In this document: positions 56,271 through 64,000 of the stretch, one piece after another | Numbering within the stretch: position 1 is the stretch's first letter | Layout of the letters: every line of letters starts with the position of its first letter | Source: Pelagivirga sediminicola | GTDB taxonomy: Bacteria > Pseudomonadota > Alphaproteobacteria > Rhodobacterales > Rhodobacteraceae | Direction of reading: 5' to 3' | Assembly (NCBI RefSeq): GCF_003072125.1 | Contig: NZ_QCYH01000011.1 | Span: forward strand, 1-64,000 | Length of the DNA stretch: 64,000 nt | Program-made: the position numbers and the translations under genes | Notes under the pieces: generated by a model | What the model saw: the letters and a program-made list of their open reading frames with translations, nothing else | The model's database searches: none | Told to the model about the DNA's origin: nothing

Positions 56271-56306
56271 AATGCCCCGGCCATCGCGGCCGGGGCATTT
56301 TGTTTT
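56271..56306 (+). terminator. Intrinsic terminator after the VPLPA-CTERM gene
   Basis: AATGCCCCGGCC (56271-56282) pairs perfectly with GGCCGGGGCATT (56288-56299) around a 5-base loop and is followed by TTGTTTTT. It is the clearest plus-strand terminator in the window. Confidence 0.88.
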
Positions 56307-56353
56307 TCCAAGCAGTGCAATGTCCGGCCATCCAGAACCGTCGCCCGCGGAAG

Positions 56354-56377
56354 AGGCCCGGCATCACTGCCGGGCCT
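56354..56377. terminator. Hairpin after the TRAP binding-protein gene
   Basis: AGGCCCGGCA (56354-56363) pairs perfectly with TGCCGGGCCT (56368-56377) around a 4-base loop, 23 bases past the stop of the convergent TRAP gene. The U tract is poor on the minus strand, so termination is uncertain. Confidence 0.5.
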
Positions 56378-56400
56378 TTCGCTTAACCATCTGACGCTGC

Positions 56401-57486
56401 TTAGAGATCCAGGTAAAGCTCGCGCGCTTCCTGGAACTTGCTGTCGATCCGCTCGGTCCGCACGCGGGTGATTTTCAGCGAGTCGACAAAGCTTTCGGCG
56501 GTTTTCTTCACCAGCGGATCGTCGCTGCCCAGCAGACCGTCCAGAACCTCCTTGGAGGCTTTGGCGCCCGCTTCCATGATGTCGGCGGGGAAATCGCGCA
56601 CCTGCACGCCGTGATCCTCCACCAGCGTTTTCAGCGCGCGGGGATCGTTGGCGATGAAATCGGCGGAGACCTGATCGTATTCGGCCTGTGACACATCGCG
56701 GATGATCGCCTGAAGATCGGCGGGCAGCTCCTGATACTTGGTCTTGTCAACGACCAGCTCGGTCGCCAGACCCGGCTCCACAAAGCTGGGCATGTAGTAG
56801 TTTTTCGCGACCTGATGGAAACCGAGCGCCAGATCGTTATAGGGGCCGACAAATTCGGCGGCGTCCAGCGTGCCCGATTGCAGCGCCTGGAAAATCTCGC
56901 CCGCCGCCATGTTGGTGACGGTCGCGCCCAGTTTTTCCCAGACCTGACCACCCAGACCGGGCGTGCGGAAGCGCAGGCCCTTGACCGACTCGAGACTGGT
57001 CAGCTCGTCGCGGAACCAGCCGCCGGTCTGGTTGCCGGTGTTGCCGGACAGGAAACCCTGCACGCCGAACTGGTCGTAAATCTCGTCCCAGATTTCCTGA
57101 CCGCCCATGAACCGGACCCACGCCGTCAGCTCGCCCGTGGTCATGCCGTAGGGAACGCCGGTGAAAAACGACAGGGCAGGGGATTTGTTCTGCCAGTAAT
57201 AGGCGGCGCCGTGGCTCATCTCGGCGGTGCCGTCGATCACGGCGTCAAGGCTTTGCAGGGGCGGCACCAGCTCGCCCGCGGAATAGACCTGCACCGTCAG
57301 GCGCCCGCCGGATGCGGCGGTGATCCGGTCGGCCAGACGCTGCGCGCCGACGCCCAGACCGGGGAAGTTTTTCGGCCATGTGGTGACCATGCGCCATGTG
57401 ATGTTGCCCTGCGCGATGGCCGGCGCGGCCAGTGCCGTGGCGGCGGTGCCGAGGGCACCTGCGCGGATGAAGGAACGACGATCCAT
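56401..57486 (-). CDS. TRAP binding protein of the TakP/2-oxoacid branch
   Basis: 361-residue periplasmic binding protein. A twin-arginine signal (MDRRSFIRAGALGTAATALA) indicates export of a folded protein. The family blocks MVTTWPKNFPGLGVGAQRLA and FRTPGLGGQVWEKLGA match TakP of Rhodobacter sphaeroides, which binds pyruvate and other 2-oxo acids. The mannitol/chloroaromatic group is close. The start at 57486 puts the RR motif at residues 3-4; an ATG 12 codons upstream is less likely. Its membrane partners lie at 53500-55478 on the other strand. Confidence 0.9.
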   Translation of the reverse strand: MDRRSFIRAGALGTAATALAAPAIAQGNITWRMVTTWPKNFPGLGVGAQRLADRITAASGGRLTVQVYSAGELVPPLQSLDAVIDGTAEMSHGAAYYWQNKSPALSFFTGVPYGMTTGELTAWVRFMGGQEIWDEIYDQFGVQGFLSGNTGNQTGGWFRDELTSLESVKGLRFRTPGLGGQVWEKLGATVTNMAAGEIFQALQSGTLDAAEFVGPYNDLALGFHQVAKNYYMPSFVEPGLATELVVDKTKYQELPADLQAIIRDVSQAEYDQVSADFIANDPRALKTLVEDHGVQVRDFPADIMEAGAKASKEVLDGLLGSDDPLVKKTAESFVDSLKITRVRTERIDSKFQEARELYLDL

Positions 57487-57664
57487 ATTAAACCTCTCTG
57501 CTGATCCAAATCCCGGTATCACCGCATCCGTTTTCCTCGCGCGGCGTGGACCTGACCTAACCAGCCACGTCGCGAAATGTCCATTGTTGATGCGGCGCGG
57601 CGGGTGAAACGATCCACCGAACGCATAAGCAAGATTATGTTAACTTGTCGTCTCTTTTTCCCGC

Positions 57665-59558
<1,894 letters not shown>

Positions 59559-59562
<4 letters not shown>

Positions 59563-60383
59563 TGTTCCCGCGTCCTCATATGAGGGTCCAGATAGTCGCG
59601 CAGCCCGTCGCCCAATAGGTTGAAACCCAGCACCGTGATGAAGATCGCCAGCCCCGGAAAGATCGTCGCCCAGGGCGCGATCACGATCAGCTCGCGCGCG
59701 TTGGTTAGCATGCTGCCCCAGCTGGGAAAGGGCGGGCGGATGCCAAGCCCGAGGAAGGACAGCGCCGCCTCGGCCAGCACCGCGGCGCCGATGCCAAGGG
59801 TGGAGATCACAAGGATCGGCCCGACCATGTTTGGCAAAAGCTGCGTCGCCATGATGCGGATGTCGCCATATCCCAGCGTCTGGGCCGCCTGCACATATCC
59901 CTGCCCCTTCAGCGACAGCGTCGAGGACCGCGCGATGCGGCAGGTCCAGCTCCAGTTTGTCAGCCCCAGCGCGATCAGCAGGCTGGGCAGGCCCGGCCCC
60001 AGGATCGCCATGATCGCCAGTGCAAAGATCAGCGACGGGATCGCCAGCATCACGTTGGTCAGCCCGTTCACCAGATCGTCCCACCAGCCGCCCCAATAGG
60101 CCGCCGAAATGCCCAAGGTCAGCCCGATCACCGAGTTGATGACTTGGCTGACAACCCCCACGGTCAGCGAGATCTGCGCGCCATAAAGCACCCGCGTGAA
60201 GATATCGCGCCCCTGCGCATCCGTGCCGAACCAGAATTCGCGGCCGGGGGGCAGCTCGGCGTTCATCAGGTTCGCGTCGAACACCGGATCCAGCGACGTC
60301 AGCAGCGGCGCAAACACCGCGCCGCAGATCACTACCAGCGTCAGGATGCCGCCCACCCACAGGTTGAAGTTGAATCCCCTCAT
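59559..60383 (-). CDS. Peptide-type ABC permease (DppC-like), second system
   Basis: 274-residue permease with an N-terminal helix (VGGILTLVVICGAVFAPLL) and five more. The periplasmic segment FWFGTDAQGRDIFTRVLYGA is diagnostic for DppC/OppC. The ATG at 60383 overlaps the DppB-like stop. Confidence 0.92.
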
Positions 60384-61315
60384 GTCTGCTTGATCCTCGG
60401 GTCGATGGCCGCATAAATGATGTCGACAAAGGTGTTGATGACCAGGAACCACACCACGATCACCAGGATCGTGCCCTGCACCACCGGAATGTCCCGGATC
60501 GCCACGCTATCGACCAGAAGCAGGCCGATGCCCGGCCAGGCGAACAGTTTCTCGATCACCACCGCCTGCCCCATCATCGAGCCGAACTGAAGCCCGATGG
60601 TGGTCACGACCAGCACCATGACGTTGCGCATCAGGTGCCAGCGCACGACGCGCGCGTTGCTCATGCCCTTGGAATGGGCGGTGCGGATGAAATCCTCGTT
60701 CATGATCTCCAGAACGCCCGCGCGCGTGGTGCGCGCCAGCAGCGCCAGGGGCGTGACGCCCAGCGTGATCGCCGGCAGGATCAGGTATAACGGATCGCCC
60801 CCGCCATAGCCGAAACTGGGCAGCCAGCCCAGTTGCAGCGCAAAGAAATACATCAGGAGCAGGCCCAGCCAGAATTGCGGCATCGACAGGCCCGACACCG
60901 CGCCCACCATCGTCGCCGTGTCCAGAATGCTGCCCGGGCGCAGCGCCGCGATGAAGCCGAGGGGCACGCCGACCACGATGGCAAACACCATCGCCGCGAC
61001 CGACAGCTTGAGCGAGGCCCAGACCCGGTCGCCGATCACCTCCGTCACCGGCTCGCGAAAGCGGAAGGACGTGCCCAGATCGAACTGCACCAACCCCACG
61101 ATATATTCGCCAAAGCGCACATGCACCGGCTTGTCCAACCCGAATTCGGCGTTGATGCGGGCCAGCGTCTCGGGGTCCGCATTGGTGCGCCCGTCCGACA
61201 TCAGGCTGGACGCGAAACTGCCGGGGATGACGCTGAAGATCACGAAGATCAGCAGCGCCACGGCAAAGATCGTCGGGATCATCTGCAGCAATCGCCGGAT
61301 GGTAAAACGCAGCAT
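60380..61315 (-). CDS. Peptide-type ABC permease (DppB-like), second system
   Basis: 311-residue permease beginning MLRFTIRRLLQMIPTIFAVA. The coupling loop IRTAHSKGMSNARVVRWHLM is near residue 215. It follows the binding-protein gene after 67 bases containing a strong hairpin. Confidence 0.92.
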   Translation of the reverse strand: MLRFTIRRLLQMIPTIFAVALLIFVIFSVIPGSFASSLMSDGRTNADPETLARINAEFGLDKPVHVRFGEYIVGLVQFDLGTSFRFREPVTEVIGDRVWASLKLSVAAMVFAIVVGVPLGFIAALRPGSILDTATMVGAVSGLSMPQFWLGLLLMYFFALQLGWLPSFGYGGGDPLYLILPAITLGVTPLALLARTTRAGVLEIMNEDFIRTAHSKGMSNARVVRWHLMRNVMVLVVTTIGLQFGSMMGQAVVIEKLFAWPGIGLLLVDSVAIRDIPVVQGTILVIVVWFLVINTFVDIIYAAIDPRIKQT

Positions 61316-61335
61316 CGCCTGTCCTTTGTCCTGTG

Positions 61336-61365
61336 CCGGCGGCGCGGCCCAAGCAGCGCCGCCGG
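61336..61365 (-). promoter_or_regulatory. Intercistronic 10-bp GC hairpin after the binding-protein gene
   Basis: CCGGCGGCGC (61336-61345) pairs perfectly with GCGCCGCCGG (61356-61365) around a 10-base loop. It begins 17 bases past the binding-protein stop on the minus strand and has no U tract. Confidence 0.65.
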
Positions 61366-61382
61366 GTATTCAGGTTACGCGA

Positions 61383-62975
61383 TCACTTGCGCGAATCGGG
61401 CGCGGTGTCGTCGATCCACAGATCCTCGTAATTCTGGATCGCCAGCTCGGTCGCGTTCTGCTGCAACCCGTGCAGCCAGGGCTGATAGGCCATCACCGCC
61501 TTGTTGTAGTTGAAGAACCAGCTGGGCGCCTCTTCCTGCACGATGTCATTGGCCTGGCTCAGCAGCGCGGTCTTCTTGGCCGGATCGGCCTCGGCTGTCG
61601 CCTCGTCGAACACCGCGTCGAATTCGGCATTGTCGAAGGCCCAATAATTGCAGGCCGCGCGCGTCGTCTCGGAATAGAAGCATTTCATCGTCGCATAGGG
61701 ATCGGGGCCCGACACGTTGGACCACATGAACGCCTGATGATCGCCCGCCGGTACGACCTCGGCCAGCACCGACGCCTCCACCGGCTTGGCCGTCACCCTG
61801 ATCCCGGCATCGGCCAGCATCGGGATGATCGCCTCGACGATGGTCAGGCCCCAGCTTTCGTTCTGCGTCGCCGTTATCTCGAACTCGATCCCGTCCTCAT
61901 AACCGGCATCGGCCAGCAGTTGCTTGGCCTTCTCCACGTCATAGGCGTAGGGCACCGCGTCCTTGTTATAGGCGGGCGACGAGATCGGCAGCCAGCCGGT
62001 GGCGCGATAGGCCTTGTTCTTGACCAGCCGCTCGATGATCAGATCGGTGTTGATCGCGTGGTTGATGGCCTGGCGCACTTCCTTTTTCTGGAAGGGCTCG
62101 TAATCGGGGTTGAAGCCGACATGGCGGGTATAGACCTCGGCCACTTCCAGAATGTTGTCCTTCAGCGCGTCATCGGCCTGATAGGCCACGTATTGCGACG
62201 GCCCCAGAACGCTGACGTCGATTTCCTGATTGCGGAAGGCCACGTCGCGCGCCGATGCGTCATCCAGCAGAACGATGTTGATCTTGTCCAGATAGGGCTT
62301 GCCGTCCTCGTAGAAGTCTTCGAACTTCTCGACGGTGATGCGGCTGCCGGGAATGTTCTCGACAAACTTGAAGGGGCCAAGGCCGACGGGACTGGTCTGG
62401 AAATCCGCGGCCTCGGCGGCGCCTTCGGGATAGATCGCGGCGTTGACGCGCATCAGCTCATAGCCCGGCTCGGCCACCGGCTCCTTGTAGGAGATCTCAA
62501 GCGTCTTGTCGTCGATCGCCTTGAGGCCCGAAATGCTGTCGGCGCTGCCGTCCACAAACTCATCGATGCCGACCACGCCCGACACATAGCGCGCGCCGGG
62601 AAAGGCGTTGTCCGGATGGGCGATCCGCTGATAGGAATAGATGATGTCGCCTGCCGTCAGCTCCTTGCCATCGTGGAATTTCGCGTCGCGCAGCGTGTAG
62701 GTGAACACCTTGCCGTCGTCCGACACCTCGACATTGGTGGCCAGCTCCAGCTCGGGCTTGCCCTCGGCCGAGTTCCAGTCATAGAGGCTGCGATGGATTG
62801 CCTTGGCCGGGAATTCGTCCTGCGTGGCAGGGGTGGAATGGATGTCCAGCGTGCCAAAGCTCGACCCGTAGGGCGCCACGAAATTCAGCGTGCCGCCGCT
62901 TTGCGGATCCTGCGCCCAGGTGGCGGCCGCCGTGCCGATCAGCAGCGCGGCGGACAGGGTAAGGGACTTCAACAT
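61383..62975 (-). CDS. Peptide-type ABC solute-binding protein (family 5), second system
   Basis: 530-residue periplasmic binding protein with signal peptide residues 1-21 (AAATWAQ). The mature start is DPQSGGTLNFVAPYGSSFG, and the SBP_bac_5 block TYTLRDAKFHDGKELTAGDI is present. The protein contains four consecutive metabolic-transport features of the family rather than nickel-binding motifs. It follows an amidohydrolase gene after 48 bases, so the ligand may be an amide or peptide hydrolysed by that enzyme. Confidence 0.9.
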   Translation of the reverse strand: MLKSLTLSAALLIGTAAATWAQDPQSGGTLNFVAPYGSSFGTLDIHSTPATQDEFPAKAIHRSLYDWNSAEGKPELELATNVEVSDDGKVFTYTLRDAKFHDGKELTAGDIIYSYQRIAHPDNAFPGARYVSGVVGIDEFVDGSADSISGLKAIDDKTLEISYKEPVAEPGYELMRVNAAIYPEGAAEAADFQTSPVGLGPFKFVENIPGSRITVEKFEDFYEDGKPYLDKINIVLLDDASARDVAFRNQEIDVSVLGPSQYVAYQADDALKDNILEVAEVYTRHVGFNPDYEPFQKKEVRQAINHAINTDLIIERLVKNKAYRATGWLPISSPAYNKDAVPYAYDVEKAKQLLADAGYEDGIEFEITATQNESWGLTIVEAIIPMLADAGIRVTAKPVEASVLAEVVPAGDHQAFMWSNVSGPDPYATMKCFYSETTRAACNYWAFDNAEFDAVFDEATAEADPAKKTALLSQANDIVQEEAPSWFFNYNKAVMAYQPWLHGLQQNATELAIQNYEDLWIDDTAPDSRK

Positions 62976-63023
62976 TTGATATTCTCCTTGTTGGGGTCTT
63001 TTGGTCTTCCCGATTCTTCGCGA

Positions 63024-64000
63024 TCAGGCTTGATACACGATCTGACCACCCAAGACGGTCATCGCGCAATAGGTATCGTTCAGTATCTCCTCCGGCTCCG
63101 CCTCCAGCAGGTTGCGCGAGAAGACGGCGATATCGGCCAGTTGCCCCGGCACGAGCCGCCCCTTGATATGCTCGGCATTCTGCGAATAGGCGCTGTATTC
63201 GGTATAGGCGCGCAAGGCCTCGGTGATGCTCAGGCGCTGGCCCGCGTCCATCACGGTGCCGTTCCACGTCTTTCGCGTGATCATGTTGTAGATGTTCGGC
63301 CACGGGTCCGGCTTGCACACGGGCGCATCCGATCCGGTCGAGGGTTTGAACCCCATATCGGTCCATGTGCGCATCGGATAGCAGGGCTTGGCCCGCGCCT
63401 CGCCTAGAACCGAGATATAGCTGTTGCCGAAATCATAAACGAACACCTGCTGCGGCACCGGCAAAAGGCCGGCGGCCTTCATGCGCTGATGCTGCGCGTC
63501 GTCCGAAAATCCGCAATGCTCGATCCGGTGGCGATGCGTCTGGTCCGGATGCGCGGCAATCGCCTTTTCATAGGCCGTGATCAGCTGGTCGATGGCGCCG
63601 TCGCCGATGGCATGGCAGGCCATCTGGTAGCCCATGCCGACATATTCATCCACCATCTGGTTCAGCTGCTCGTCCGGCAGGATCTGCACCCCGGTCGTGT
63701 CGTCATCGCCAAGGTAGGGCTGGCGCATCCACGCCGTGCGCCCGCCGGCCGATCCGTCAAGGAAGATCTTGACCGCGCCGACGCGCAGCATGTCATCGCC
63801 CACGCCGGACACCAGCCCCGCCGCGTGACATTCCGGCACGATGGAGGTCCGCCCCGGATCGCCCAGCAGCACTTGCCACACCCGCACCGGCAGCCGCCCG
63901 TCCCGCTTGGCCAGGTGATAGGCGCGCATCTCGGAAAATCCCGCAGCCATGCCGACGGCGGCATCCATGCAGGACGTGATCCCCTGCGACAGCAGGTATC
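63024..64000 (-). CDS. Amidohydrolase (YtcJ-like), 5' end cut off
   Basis: About 325 C-terminal residues of a metal-dependent amidohydrolase of the amidohydrolase-3/YtcJ group; the start lies beyond the right edge, and the frame stays open to base 64000 (YLLSQGITSCMDAA). Visible motifs are GAVKIFLDGSAGGRTAWM, with the lysine-region metal site, ACHAIGDGAIDQ, HRIEHCGF and the catalytic aspartate in STGSDAPVCKPDPW, ending in GQLADIAVFSRN. Members hydrolyse N-substituted amides or formamides. It precedes a peptide-type transporter in the same operon. Confidence 0.87.
   Translation of the reverse strand, partial: YLLSQGITSCMDAAVGMAAGFSEMRAYHLAKRDGRLPVRVWQVLLGDPGRTSIVPECHAAGLVSGVGDDMLRVGAVKIFLDGSAGGRTAWMRQPYLGDDDTTGVQILPDEQLNQMVDEYVGMGYQMACHAIGDGAIDQLITAYEKAIAAHPDQTHRHRIEHCGFSDDAQHQRMKAAGLLPVPQQVFVYDFGNSYISVLGEARAKPCYPMRTWTDMGFKPSTGSDAPVCKPDPWPNIYNMITRKTWNGTVMDAGQRLSITEALRAYTEYSAYSQNAEHIKGRLVPGQLADIAVFSRNLLEAEPEEILNDTYCAMTVLGGQIVYQA

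Noticed and set aside
56354..56377. Hairpin as a full bidirectional terminator
   Set aside because: No proper U tract on the minus strand; listed only with low confidence.

Overview
The window is a GC-rich stretch of about 64 kb. Its codon use, gene families and transporter load suggest an alphaproteobacterium of the Rhodobacteraceae/Roseobacter type; this is inferred from family content, not from a marker gene. A complete replication and partition block (parB, parA, an origin with iterons, and a Rep_3-type initiator) shows that it comes from an extrachromosomal replicon, a plasmid or chromid. No rRNA, tRNA, CRISPR array or transposase gene was recognised. Layout: 1-2471 holds a pqiAAB-like membrane/MCE operon that runs off the left edge. 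2472-7005 is the maintenance region: parB and parA on the minus strand, three related 15-bp palindromes that are good centromere candidates, an array of 22-bp-spaced iterons, and the rep gene. 7042-7936 is an Xre/RES toxin-antitoxin pair. 8002-11839 carries a small-molecule kinase and a DctPQM TRAP transporter. 11844-17164 (minus) is a quaternary-amine block: proXWV, a gamma-butyrobetaine dioxygenase-like enzyme and a class II aldolase, with a divergent LysR regulator. 18217-28249 has a flavin monooxygenase-like gene, a second LysR, an amine-oxidising flavoprotein and a complete polyamine-type ABC transporter, followed by two frameshifted catabolic genes. 28367-32862 has a lone L,D-transpeptidase and a second polyamine-type ABC transporter. 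33073-47263 is the most unusual part: a peptide-type ABC transporter diverges from a nine-gene, tightly coupled operon. That operon joins an acetylpolyamine/HDAC-like deacetylase, a ThDP enzyme, an M20 deacylase and a kinase plus PLP phospho-lyase pair (like hydroxylysine kinase/phosphohydroxylysine phospho-lyase) to a phospholipid module (PlsC-like, CdsA-like, small membrane protein, deviant CDP-alcohol phosphatidyltransferase). 47307-50387 is a giant CheB-CheR-PAS-histidine kinase fusion, and 50400-53239 holds the sulfate-activation genes cysD-cysNC. 53500-57486 contains a second TRAP system of the 2-oxoacid/mannitol-chloroaromatic type, interrupted by a VPLPA-CTERM gene with an internal stop. 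57665-64000 is a second peptide-type ABC transporter with an amidohydrolase cut by the right edge. How it fits together: the replicon looks like a metabolic accessory element for scavenging amines, betaines, peptides and organic acids. Transporters and first-step enzymes are paired in operons under local LysR control. All five ABC operons place a strong GC hairpin directly after the solute-binding-protein gene, probably to give more binding protein than membrane components. Three genes carry single inactivating lesions, which means either ongoing decay or sequence errors.
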